64,000 nucleotides of DNA from an uncultured Clostridia bacterium (GTDB lineage Bacteria > Bacillota > Clostridia > Christensenellales > Borkfalkiaceae), in assembly GCA_934271275.1 (NCBI GenBank), contig CAKQRD010000005.1, positions 62,001-126,000 on the forward strand, read 5' to 3'. A program made the translations under genes and the position numbers. Of this stretch, positions 20,829 through 28,157 are shown one piece after another. The notes under the pieces are model-generated. The model was given only the letters and a program-made list of their open reading frames with translations, did no database searches and was not told the DNA's origin. Numbering within the stretch: position 1 is the stretch's first letter; each line of letters starts with the position of its first letter.

Positions 20829-21572
20829 TTACTCATAGGTTTCGGGCATAAAACGCCTGTACCGCCGCGGCATATAACCGTCTTGTTGTCTTAAATTTTT
20901 GCGTGATTCTATATTTAATTCACGATAATAGGTTTTAAAAAGTTCCTCGAATTTCGTTTCTTTTTCGGAAGGAACGAAAGAGGCGGGGAGTTTTGTTTTA
21001 TCCAAAATAAGTTCGTAACCGTTAGAAACGGCAATCGTTCCGCGCTTAACGTCGTGAATAACGAACGGAAGTCCGGAAAGTCTTTTGACAAAATGTGGGG
21101 CGACGAGCGCCGTAACGTCGTTGTCGGGCGAAAAACGCGCGTAAATAACTCCGCCGTGCGATTCCGAAAATCTCAAAAAACCTTTTATCCTGTGCGCCTC
21201 CGTCCAGACCTTTTTGACGGTAAATGTAAAGTCCGATACGGTTTTATCCGCAAGGTTGCCTTTAACGTCCTTTTTCAGAAAAAGCGTTTTATACGCAAAT
21301 CGAAAAGCGTAAAGCGCGGCGTTTTCGTCGGAAGAACAAAGGCAGGTTTTAAGAGAAGAGATGATACCGTAACCGCCGTAATTTACGAGAGCGTCGCTGA
21401 TTCTTTCGGCTTTTTTGTCGTCGGTTTTTATCTCGAAAACCTCGTCCGCAAATCCTTGCTGTCTGTTTGCTTCGTAATAAAAAACGGCGTCGGGTATAGC
21501 GCGCCTTTCAAAGCTGAAAAAGAGTGCGCAAAGCAACGCATTTATATCGTTTTCAATGATAAAAATTTTCAT
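20829..21572 (-). CDS. TIGR03915-type DNA metabolism protein (DUF4130)
   Basis: A 247-residue protein of the family that accompanies a radical-SAM DNA modification/repair enzyme (TIGR03916), known from gene neighbourhood as a probable DNA-repair or DNA-modification partner. In some bacteria this domain is fused to a uracil-DNA-glycosylase-like domain; here it is a stand-alone protein. It has the usual IENDINALLCALFFSFER N terminus, the HGGVIYARFSPDNDVTALVAPHF block (~138-160) and a basic C-terminal end with DGYMPRRYRRFMPE. It lies 39 bases downstream of the radical-SAM gene on the same strand, so they form one operon. The biochemical reaction is unknown. Confidence 0.85.
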   Translation of the reverse strand: MKIFIIENDINALLCALFFSFERRAIPDAVFYYEANRQQGFADEVFEIKTDDKKAERISDALVNYGGYGIISSLKTCLCSSDENAALYAFRFAYKTLFLKKDVKGNLADKTVSDFTFTVKKVWTEAHRIKGFLRFSESHGGVIYARFSPDNDVTALVAPHFVKRLSGLPFVIHDVKRGTIAVSNGYELILDKTKLPASFVPSEKETKFEELFKTYYRELNIESRKNLRQQDGYMPRRYRRFMPETYE

Positions 21573-21611
21573 AATTCACCGATTTTTTCAAATATTGTGT
21601 TAAAACCTAAA

Positions 21612-22952
21612 TTACAATTCGCCCGTAAGTGCGGAAATTGCCGAATTTTCGCGAATAATCTTCTCACGTTTTTCCGAAATCAAAGCATTTTCGCTTAAAA
21701 CGGCTTTCTTGTTAAAATCGGGCAAAAACCCCTTTTGCGAAAACATAGAAATCTGCTCGTAATTCGCGCCGCTTTCAGCTGCGATAAGGGAAAGCTTAAC
21801 CGTCTCCGCGTTTTCCGTCCCGAAAAATTTCCCGTTGCAGGTGATAAAATGCACGGCGCGTTTAAGAGTTACGCGCATACGCTTCAAGTCCTCGAACGTA
21901 AGGCGAGCATACCTTCTCGCCGAGCGAATGCGCATAGCGGAGCGCACGCCGATACCGGGAATGCGCAACAGCTCCGCAAAGGAAGCCTTGTTGATTTCGA
22001 TGGGAAAAAGATTCATATGTCGCATCGCCCACGCGCATTTCGGATCGTATTCCTCGGAAAGATTGCCGTTTCCGTCTGTAATTTCTTCCGCGGTAAAGCC
22101 GTAAAATCTCAACAGCCAGTCAGCCTGATACAGTCTGTTTTCGCGGATTTTGGAAGCGGGGCGGACGGGGAGTAACGAATTATCGAAATTCGTCGGCTGA
22201 TAAGCAGAATAATAAACGCGCTTCAAGCGGTAGTTTTTGTACATATATTCGGTGAGATTCAAAATGTGCGAGTCGGGTTCGGGCGAAGCCCCTATTATCA
22301 TTTGAGTTGTCTGTCCCGCAGGTAAAAAGTCCTTTCTTCTTTTAAAACCCACGTCGAAATATCTGTCGGTCGCAAGCATTTTCATCGGCGTGATTATAGC
22401 GTTTTTGTTTTTCTGCGGCGCGAGCAGTTTAAGACTTTTTTCGGTCGGAAGTTCTACGTTAAAACTCATTCTGTCCGCTAAAAACCCCGTTTTTTCTATA
22501 AGAAGCTTGTCCGCAGAGGGAATTCCTTTAACGTGAATATACCCGTTAAAGCGATAAACTTTTCGGAGCAACCTCACCGTTTCGTATAACAGCTCCATAG
22601 TGTCGTTCGGGCTTTTGAAAATGGCGGAGGAGAGGAACAGACCTTCTATATAGTTGCGTTTGTAAAATTCTATAACCAGCTCGCAAATTTCCTGCGGGGA
22701 GGCTGTTGCGCGCGGCGTGGAATTAGACCGCCTGTTGACGCAGTACGCGCAATCGTAAACGCAGTCGTTGGACATCAGGATTTTAAGGAGAGATATGCAC
22801 CGCCCGTCCTGCGTAAAGGAATGGCAAATGCCCGCAAAGCTCGCGTTGCCGATTTCGCCTTTTTTATACGCCCGACGAGAACCCGACGAGGAACAGGAAA
22901 CGTCGTATTTAGCGGCGTCCGCAAGTATTGCAAGCCGTTTTTCGTCTATCAT
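21612..22952 (-). CDS. Radical-SAM DNA modification/repair protein (TIGR03916 type)
   Basis: A 446-residue radical-SAM enzyme. The iron-sulfur motif is C64-x3-C68-x2-C71 (CVYDCAYC), preceded by further conserved Cys at positions 20, 43 and 52. A helix-hairpin-helix DNA-binding motif, LLRIPGIGVRSAMRI, lies near 325-340. That combination is diagnostic of the family, which is distantly related to spore photoproduct lyase and occurs with the TIGR03915 partner, found here immediately downstream. The start at 22952 gives MIDEKRLAILADAAKYD, the usual family N terminus. A perfect TTGACA-17-TATACT promoter drives it, flanked by palindromes shared with the divergent tetR gene. Substrate lesion or base is unknown. 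Confidence 0.88.
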   Translation of the reverse strand: MIDEKRLAILADAAKYDVSCSSSGSRRAYKKGEIGNASFAGICHSFTQDGRCISLLKILMSNDCVYDCAYCVNRRSNSTPRATASPQEICELVIEFYKRNYIEGLFLSSAIFKSPNDTMELLYETVRLLRKVYRFNGYIHVKGIPSADKLLIEKTGFLADRMSFNVELPTEKSLKLLAPQKNKNAIITPMKMLATDRYFDVGFKRRKDFLPAGQTTQMIIGASPEPDSHILNLTEYMYKNYRLKRVYYSAYQPTNFDNSLLPVRPASKIRENRLYQADWLLRFYGFTAEEITDGNGNLSEEYDPKCAWAMRHMNLFPIEINKASFAELLRIPGIGVRSAMRIRSARRYARLTFEDLKRMRVTLKRAVHFITCNGKFFGTENAETVKLSLIAAESGANYEQISMFSQKGFLPDFNKKAVLSENALISEKREKIIRENSAISALTGEL

Positions 22953-22990
22953 GTTTTTGAACTCGAAAACCTTATTAAAAATATTAAGCG

Positions 22991-23004
22991 AACGAATGTT
23001 CGTT
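22991..23004. promoter_or_regulatory. Candidate TetR operator, copy 1
   Basis: AACGAA-TG-TTCGTT is a perfect inverted repeat with a 2-base centre. It sits just downstream of the start point expected for the leftward radical-SAM promoter, a position where a bound repressor would block transcription. Confidence 0.5.
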
Positions 23005-23015
23005 TTTCGGTTATA

Positions 23016-23044
23016 AGTATATCACCCACAAATCAAAATGTCAA
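23016..23044 (-). promoter_or_regulatory. Promoter of the radical-SAM repair operon
   Basis: On the minus strand TTGACA (23044-23039) and TATACT (23021-23016) have a 17-base spacer, an almost consensus promoter. Confidence 0.8.
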
Positions 23045-23057
23045 ACAAATGTTCGCA
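23044..23057. promoter_or_regulatory. Candidate TetR operator, copy 2 (degenerate)
   Basis: AACAAATGTTCGCA matches copy 1 at 11 of 14 positions and lies 53 bases away, about five helical turns. It touches the -35 box of the leftward promoter. Confidence 0.4.
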
Positions 23058-23077
23058 TTTTTAAAATCTTTTTTCCG

Positions 23078-23106
23078 TTGCATTTTTCTTTTGCGTGTGG
23101 TATACT
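23078..23106 (+). promoter_or_regulatory. Promoter of the tetR gene
   Basis: TTGCAT and TATACT with a 17-base spacer. The expected start point is near 23113. Confidence 0.75.
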
Positions 23107-23114
23107 TATGTCAT

Positions 23115-23139
23115 ACTAATGCTGAACGAACGATTAGTT
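23115..23139. promoter_or_regulatory. Inverted repeat over the tetR start point
   Basis: ACTAAT and ATTAGT flank a 12-base centre that includes AACGAA, the half site of copy 1. A likely autoregulatory site, but it is less symmetrical than copy 1. Confidence 0.35.
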
Positions 23140-23159
23140 ATTATAAAAAGAGGGCGTAA

Positions 23160-23765
23160 ATGAAAACTACAAAGCAGCAGCACGACGAGAAAAAACAGAA
23201 AATAATGGAGAAGTGTTTTGAATGTTACGCAGAAAACGGGCTTAACGGTACGGGCATAAAGGCTCTTGCGATGGCTTGCGATTGTACGACGGGTAATCTT
23301 TACTGTTATTTCAAGAATTTAGACGAGTTGATTATAGAATCCACGGCGTATTGTATGGCGAAGGTAGAGGATGATTTTATGTCCAAAGCCCCGAAGGACT
23401 TTGCGGAAGCGATGCGGTTTATAGACGAAATTCCGTACTGGACGGCGCAAAAGCACGGAAAGAAATATAGGCTTATGTATCAGGTATACACTCACCCGAA
23501 GTATATCGAATACGGCAAACGTTTTTTTGAAGGGGTAAATCACCGTTACGCGGAATACGCGAGAAGTCTCGAGGTAAAGCTCGGTATTCCGCAAGACGCG
23601 TTGACGCCGCTTATCTTCGTTTTTGTGCGCGCAAGCGTTCATTACGCGTTGTTCGAGGACGAATACTATCTGAAAAGTCAGCTCGGAGTGCTAAAGCAGG
23701 GCGTGGCTATGTTTGCCGATAAGTATAAAGATAAACTTAAAACCAAAGCCGTTGACGAAAAATAG
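23160..23765 (+). CDS. TetR/AcrR family transcriptional regulator
   Basis: A 201-residue one-domain-plus-ligand-domain repressor. The N-terminal HTH is typical: EKCFECYAENGLNGTGIKAL, then ACDCTTGNLYCYFKNLDELI (~40-60). The C-terminal helical domain, which would bind a ligand, is not assignable. The gene is divergent from the radical-SAM/TIGR03915 repair operon, and the gap between them has a promoter on each strand and three related inverted repeats. It therefore probably regulates itself and the repair operon. It is also 90 bases upstream of the collagen-like lipoprotein gene, which could be a second target. Ligand unknown. Confidence 0.9.
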   Translation: MKTTKQQHDEKKQKIMEKCFECYAENGLNGTGIKALAMACDCTTGNLYCYFKNLDELIIESTAYCMAKVEDDFMSKAPKDFAEAMRFIDEIPYWTAQKHGKKYRLMYQVYTHPKYIEYGKRFFEGVNHRYAEYARSLEVKLGIPQDALTPLIFVFVRASVHYALFEDEYYLKSQLGVLKQGVAMFADKYKDKLKTKAVDEK

Positions 23766-23855
23766 CGAGCGTGAACGGTTGCGGCTTTTTACGGGGTTAA
23801 GCTCCGTCAAGGAGAACCGCGATAATACAACGTCATTTCAACAGGAGGAAAAGAA

Positions 23856-25100
23856 ATGAAAATCTCTAAGAAACTGTTTGTAACTACGATTTCCGTGCTG
23901 TGCTGTATTATTTTTGCACTCAGCGCAGCTCTCGGCATTGCGTGCGGCGGAGCGAAAAAAGGCGTTCCCGAAGTCAGAAATAACGGCAATGCCATTCAAT
24001 GGAAATACGGCGACGAGAACGAATGGCGCGACCTCGTTTCTCTCGAAGAGCTTAAAGGCGCGGCGGGTGAAAACGGAAAAGACGGCAAAGACGGACAAAA
24101 CGGCAAGGACGGAATTGACGGAAAGGACGGGCAAAACGGAACGAACGGCAAGGACGGCGTAAACGGTGCGGACGGTAAAAACGGTAAAACCGTTGAGGTG
24201 AGAAGAACGGATTCGTATATACAATGGAGATACGAGGGCGGCGAATGGCTGAATCTCGTTGCGCTTGCCGACCTCGAAGGTCCTGCGGGACAGAACGGCA
24301 CGAACGGCGTAAACGGAAAAACACCCGAATTTCGCGTAAACGAAAGCATATTGCAATGGCGTTACGAAGGCGACGGGATATGGCTGAATTTATACGACCT
24401 TTCCTCGCTTAAAGGTCTTGACGGCAAAGACGGTAAAGACGGTTTGAACGGTAAGGACGGAAAAAACGGAACTAACGGTGTAAACGGCAGAGACGGACAA
24501 GACGGCGACACGCCCTTTATAGGAGAAAACGGAAACTGGTGGATAGGGACGACAGACACCGGAGTGAAAGCTTCGGGAACGAACGGCGCGAAAGGCGACA
24601 AGGGAGATAAAGGCGAGAAAGGCGACGCGGGGGAAAAAGGCGCGGACGGAAAAGACGGCAGCAGTCTCGGCTGGTATTACGGCATCGGCAGTATGTACTC
24701 GGCGATGCTTCAGCGCGGCAAAATAGCGTTGAGATTTAATTATAAGTTAAGCAGCGGCGATCTTATATCCTGTTATCAGAATACGGTTACGCTCAAAAAG
24801 GGACATACTTACAGCCTGAATATCAGCGGCTCGATAGATTTAAGCGCGAATAATAACGATAATAAAATATGCGTTGTGATGACCGACGGTTACGACGACG
24901 AACTCTGTAAAAACCTTACGAGAATAAGCGACGTCGGCACTTGCGAAAAATTAAAATGGTATCAGCAGACCTTCACGTTTAACAGAATATACAACGCGAA
25001 GGACACGGAGGTTACTCTCAAATTCTATTTTGAACAGGAAAACTATAATACTATTATAGAATCGCTTCACTGTATGCTTACCATAATCGCGCTTGACTAA
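23856..25100 (+). CDS. Collagen-like repeat lipoprotein
   Basis: A 414-residue secreted lipoprotein. A basic start (MKISKK), hydrophobic core and lipobox ALGIAC place the lipid on C30. The body alternates three related blocks (about 25 residues each, with Q-W-[KR]-Y ... W-x-[DN]-L ... L, near 45-70, 117-141 and 157-186) with collagen-type Gly-x-y runs (GENGKDGKDGQNGKDG and similar; GAKGDKGDKGEKGDAG near 247). The C-terminal ~140 residues (from LGWYYGIGSMYSAM) look like a beta-sandwich, possibly binding or adhesive. AGGAGG precedes the ATG. Collagen-like stretches in bacteria form rod-like trimers; this is probably a surface stalk. Partner unknown. Confidence 0.8.
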   Translation: MKISKKLFVTTISVLCCIIFALSAALGIACGGAKKGVPEVRNNGNAIQWKYGDENEWRDLVSLEELKGAAGENGKDGKDGQNGKDGIDGKDGQNGTNGKDGVNGADGKNGKTVEVRRTDSYIQWRYEGGEWLNLVALADLEGPAGQNGTNGVNGKTPEFRVNESILQWRYEGDGIWLNLYDLSSLKGLDGKDGKDGLNGKDGKNGTNGVNGRDGQDGDTPFIGENGNWWIGTTDTGVKASGTNGAKGDKGDKGEKGDAGEKGADGKDGSSLGWYYGIGSMYSAMLQRGKIALRFNYKLSSGDLISCYQNTVTLKKGHTYSLNISGSIDLSANNNDNKICVVMTDGYDDELCKNLTRISDVGTCEKLKWYQQTFTFNRIYNAKDTEVTLKFYFEQENYNTIIESLHCMLTIIALD

Positions 25101-25181
25101 AAATCCGGAAGCGTAAAACGGGCAAAATTGTCTGCGAAGAAGCGAACGCAGGCGATAAAGCAAGAATGAACGAAAAAAACG

Positions 25182-25229
25182 ATATAAAAAGAATCAGCCC
25201 GCTCTTCCGACAGCAAGAGCGGGCTGATT
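25182..25229 (-). terminator. Terminator of the serC-serA operon
   Basis: A perfect 15-bp stem (AATCAGCCCGCTCTT and its complement) with an 8-base loop. On the minus strand it is followed by TTCTTTTTAT, so it chiefly stops leftward transcripts; it also stands at the end of the rightward lipoprotein gene. Confidence 0.85.
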
Positions 25230-25510
25230 AACGCAGGCAAGAAGTATTAAATCGAACCGAGGTTTTTGATAACGGTTGAAAAAATTCTGCGTTTTTCCTT
25301 AAAGTATTCAAAGAACGGGGTGAGGTATTGCGGCGTTATAAAAAAAAGTTTATCGAGCGGCGCGGCACGGTACAGTGTAAAGTGTTCAAATCGCGTTATC
25401 GCAATTTATATTACAGGAACGTAGGCGTAAAACGGAGCTATTACGGTGAGCCGTTCACGGCTTCATAACCGCTCTATAACCGCGTGCGGGAGTAAAGGGC
25501 GCGAGTTTTA
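25230..25510. other. Non-coding gap downstream of serA
   Basis: About 280 bases (about 410 counting from the lipoprotein stop) without a convincing open frame on either strand. A small inverted repeat AGCCGT-TC-ACGGCT is at 25449-25462. I see nothing else; it would be the 3' untranslated part of the serC-serA mRNA. Confidence 0.5.
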
Positions 25511-26677
25511 TTAAACAATCGTGCGCACCCTGATAACGTCTTTAATTTCGGAAATTCTGCGCACGGCGTTTTCGGAAACGAGACTGTCCGCGTCGATAAT
25601 AGTGACGGCGTAATCCCCGCGGGACTGGTTGGTAAGATTTGCGATATTAACGCCCTCGCTTGCCACCGCCGCGGTGATTTGGGCGAGCAGATTGTTCGCG
25701 TTTTTATGCAGTACCACAAGTCTGCACGCACCCGTTCTCGGCATAGAGCAGTTCGGGTAGTTGACGGAATTAGAAATGTTCCCGTTTTCGATATAATCGA
25801 TAAGCTCTCTTGCCGCCATAGCCGCGCAGTTTTCTTCCGCCTCTTCCGTGGACGCGCCGAGGTGCGGGGTGCAGATAACATTTTTCGCGCCGATAAGTTC
25901 TTCGGCGGGGAAGTCCGTAACATAACGATAGAGTTTTCCGTTTTCGGTTGCTTTAACGACGTCCGCGTTATTAACGAGTTCGCCGCGCGCAAGGTTTATA
26001 AGTACCGCGCCGTCTTTCATTCTTCTGATAACGCCAGCGTTGATAAAGCCCTTGTTTTCTTCCGGAATATAGGGGATATGAATCGTGATGTAATCGCAGT
26101 TTTTATAAATATCGTCGAGAGATTTAACCACGTTTACCGCGCGTGAAAGCTGGAGTGCTGAATGTACGGAAAGGAAGGGATCGTAACCGTAAACGTCCAT
26201 TCCGAGCGAAAGCGCGGCGTTTGCAACGTTCGCGCCTATCGCGCCGAGACCTATTACGCCGAGTTTTTTGCCGAAAATTTCTCTGCCGGCAAATTCGCTC
26301 TTGCCTTTTTCCACGAGTTTGGAAATTTCGTCGCCTTTGCCTTTCAGTCCGTCCGCCCACTTGATGGAATCGGAAATTCTTCTCGAACCCAAAAGGAGCG
26401 CGGCGACAACGAGTTCTTTGACCGCGTTCGCGTTCGCCCCCGGAGTATTGAACACGACGACGCCTTTCTTCGCGTACTCGTCGGTCGGAATATTATTCAC
26501 GCCCGCTCCCGCGCGCGCGACCGCGACGGTTTCCTCGGAAAGGGGATAGTCGTGCATTTTATAGCTTCGGAGAAGTATTCCTATCGGTTTTTCGACGTCC
26601 GATGCAACGTTATAACTCGAATCGAAAACGTCGTTGATAATCGGGCTGATTGCATTAAGCGTAAGAATATTTTTCAT
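25511..26677 (-). CDS. serA: D-3-phosphoglycerate dehydrogenase
   Basis: SerA oxidises 3-phosphoglycerate to 3-phosphohydroxypyruvate with NAD+, the first step of serine synthesis. At 388 residues it is the short form with one C-terminal ACT domain (~317-388, RLVVLHKNANNLLAQITAAV), the usual site of serine feedback. NAD-binding GLGAIG is at 143-148; catalytic R231 (NLARGELVN) and H272 (CTPHLGAST) are present. The start codon overlaps the serC stop by one base (TAATG), so serA is translated after serC in one operon. Confidence 0.95.
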   Translation of the reverse strand: MKNILTLNAISPIINDVFDSSYNVASDVEKPIGILLRSYKMHDYPLSEETVAVARAGAGVNNIPTDEYAKKGVVVFNTPGANANAVKELVVAALLLGSRRISDSIKWADGLKGKGDEISKLVEKGKSEFAGREIFGKKLGVIGLGAIGANVANAALSLGMDVYGYDPFLSVHSALQLSRAVNVVKSLDDIYKNCDYITIHIPYIPEENKGFINAGVIRRMKDGAVLINLARGELVNNADVVKATENGKLYRYVTDFPAEELIGAKNVICTPHLGASTEEAEENCAAMAARELIDYIENGNISNSVNYPNCSMPRTGACRLVVLHKNANNLLAQITAAVASEGVNIANLTNQSRGDYAVTIIDADSLVSENAVRRISEIKDVIRVRTIV

Positions 26678-27753
26678 TATAATCTGTTCTCCTTTTCAAA
26701 CTTTTTCATAAACTCGACGAGTTTTTTAACGCCTTCCACGGGCATGGCGTTGTAAATTGAAGCGCGCATACCTCCCGCAAGACGGTGTCCTTTAAGGGAA
26801 ACGAGTCCGTTCGCGGCGGCTTCCGCAACGAACTTTGCGTCTAAATCCGTGTTCGGCGTGATAAACGGAACGTTCATAAGCGAACGGTCCTTGCGGGCGA
26901 CTTTATTAGTGTAGAACGCGGAATTGTCTATAAAATCGTAAAGATACGCCGCTTTTTCCTCGTTTATTTTCTGTATCGCGGGAACGCCGCCGAGGCTTTT
27001 AAGCCACCTGAATACGAGGAGCGAAATATAAATCGAGAAGCAGGGCGGAGTGTTGTATAGGCTGTCGTTTTTATCCTGAACGGCGTAGTTAAGCATGGTG
27101 GGGCAAATCAGGGAAGCGTTTCCTAAAAGCGATTTTTTAACGATGACTATCGTTACGCCTGCGGGCGCGATGTTTTTTTGCGCGCCGGCGTAAATCAGCC
27201 CGAATTTATTAACGTCCACGACTTCGGATAAAATGGCGGAACTCATATCGGTTACGAGCGTTGCGCTCGTTTGCGGAAGCTCGGTGTATCTCGTTCCGAA
27301 AATGGTGTTGTTATAGGTCGTGTGAACGTAGTCTATGCCTTCGCGGAACTTAACCGTTTTCATATCGGGAATATAAGTATAACCCGATTCTTTGGAAGAA
27401 GCGGCTACCGCCATATCGCCGTATTTAAGTCCCTCTTCGTACGCTTTGCTTGCGAAGTTGCCCGTCAGAATATAATCCGCCTTGCCGTTTTTAAGCAAGT
27501 TCAAGGGAACTGCTGCGAACTGTTGCGACGCGCCGCCCTGAACGAATAAAACGGAATAATCGTCGGGGATATTCATAAGCTCGCGAAGAGCCGCATTCGC
27601 CTCGGCGTTTACTTCCATAAACGCCTTACTTCTGTGACTCATTTCGGTAACGCTCATACCCGTACCGTTAAAGTCTAAAAAATCCCTTTGTGCCTCTTCG
27701 AGAACGGGGAGGGGCAGCATAGAAGGTCCTGCCGAAAAATTGTATACGCGCAT
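26677..27753 (-). CDS. serC: Phosphoserine aminotransferase
   Basis: SerC transfers an amino group from glutamate to 3-phosphohydroxypyruvate, the second step of serine synthesis. It is a 358-residue class V PLP enzyme; K193 in YAGAQKNIAPAG is the PLP lysine. The N terminus VYNFSAGPSMLPLPVLEEAQ and the C-terminal HRLAGGMRASIYNAMP are characteristic. GGAGA lies upstream of the ATG. The third gene of the pathway, serB, is not in the window. The gene has a long, repeat-bearing leader. Confidence 0.96.
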   Translation of the reverse strand: MRVYNFSAGPSMLPLPVLEEAQRDFLDFNGTGMSVTEMSHRSKAFMEVNAEANAALRELMNIPDDYSVLFVQGGASQQFAAVPLNLLKNGKADYILTGNFASKAYEEGLKYGDMAVAASSKESGYTYIPDMKTVKFREGIDYVHTTYNNTIFGTRYTELPQTSATLVTDMSSAILSEVVDVNKFGLIYAGAQKNIAPAGVTIVIVKKSLLGNASLICPTMLNYAVQDKNDSLYNTPPCFSIYISLLVFRWLKSLGGVPAIQKINEEKAAYLYDFIDNSAFYTNKVARKDRSLMNVPFITPNTDLDAKFVAEAAANGLVSLKGHRLAGGMRASIYNAMPVEGVKKLVEFMKKFEKENRL

Positions 27754-27989
27754 AAAATTTCTCCTTTTTTCCGCGCCCGCTTGCCGTGCCGTCGGCTACC
27801 TCTTGTCGTATCGTCGGATACCTCTTGCGGTACGTTTGCCGTGCCGCCGTAGCTTTGACGAACTCTTGTCGAGTCGCCGCGGTAGCTTCTACGAACTTTT
27901 GCCGTGTCGCCGTCTTTGTGCGGGCTTACGCCGCGAATGAATATTTTTTGAATAACCGCCATTAAAAATGAACATTATTCAAAAGTGTT
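27754..27989 (-). promoter_or_regulatory. Long repeat-containing 5' leader of serC
   Basis: About 235 bases between the predicted start point and the serC ATG. Near its 5' end TTATTCAAAA and TTTTGAATAA (27946-27984) can form a 10-bp hairpin. Further on are two 33-base imperfect repeats (27 of 33 identical) followed by shorter degenerate copies around ACAAGAGGTAGCCGAC. No T-box motif (GGGTGGNACCGCG) or terminator is seen. On the minus strand a 95-codon frame from 27962 runs through the repeats into serC, but it lacks a ribosome site. Function unknown. Confidence 0.5.
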
Positions 27990-27995
27990 TAAAAC

Positions 27996-28024
27996 ATTAT
28001 ACTATTTAACGACTTTTTTTTCAA
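27996..28024 (-). promoter_or_regulatory. serC-serA promoter
   Basis: On the minus strand TTGAAA and TATAAT with a 17-base spacer; start near 27989. Confidence 0.8.
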
Positions 28025-28075
28025 CTAAAATAACCGTATAAAAGCGTAATAATTTGTTTCGTCGCCAAAATACGG

Positions 28076-28104
28076 TTTACTTTTTTTGTAAAATATTGTA
28101 TACT
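28076..28104 (+). promoter_or_regulatory. rnjA promoter
   Basis: TTTACT and TATACT with a 17-base spacer, divergent from the serC promoter. Confidence 0.65.
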
Positions 28105-28157
28105 TAATATGAAAAATTGTGAGCAAATAACCGAAAAGGTTTTTAAGGAGATAAAAT

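Noticed and set aside
24050..24670. Short tandem DNA repeats as a CRISPR array.
   Set aside because: They encode Gly-x-y units in one open frame, have no constant repeat-spacer size and no cas genes are near.
27675..27962. A 95-codon leftward frame through the serC leader as a real gene.
   Set aside because: No ribosome site, and it runs 79 bases into serC out of frame. Its in-frame repeats are recorded as a leader feature instead.
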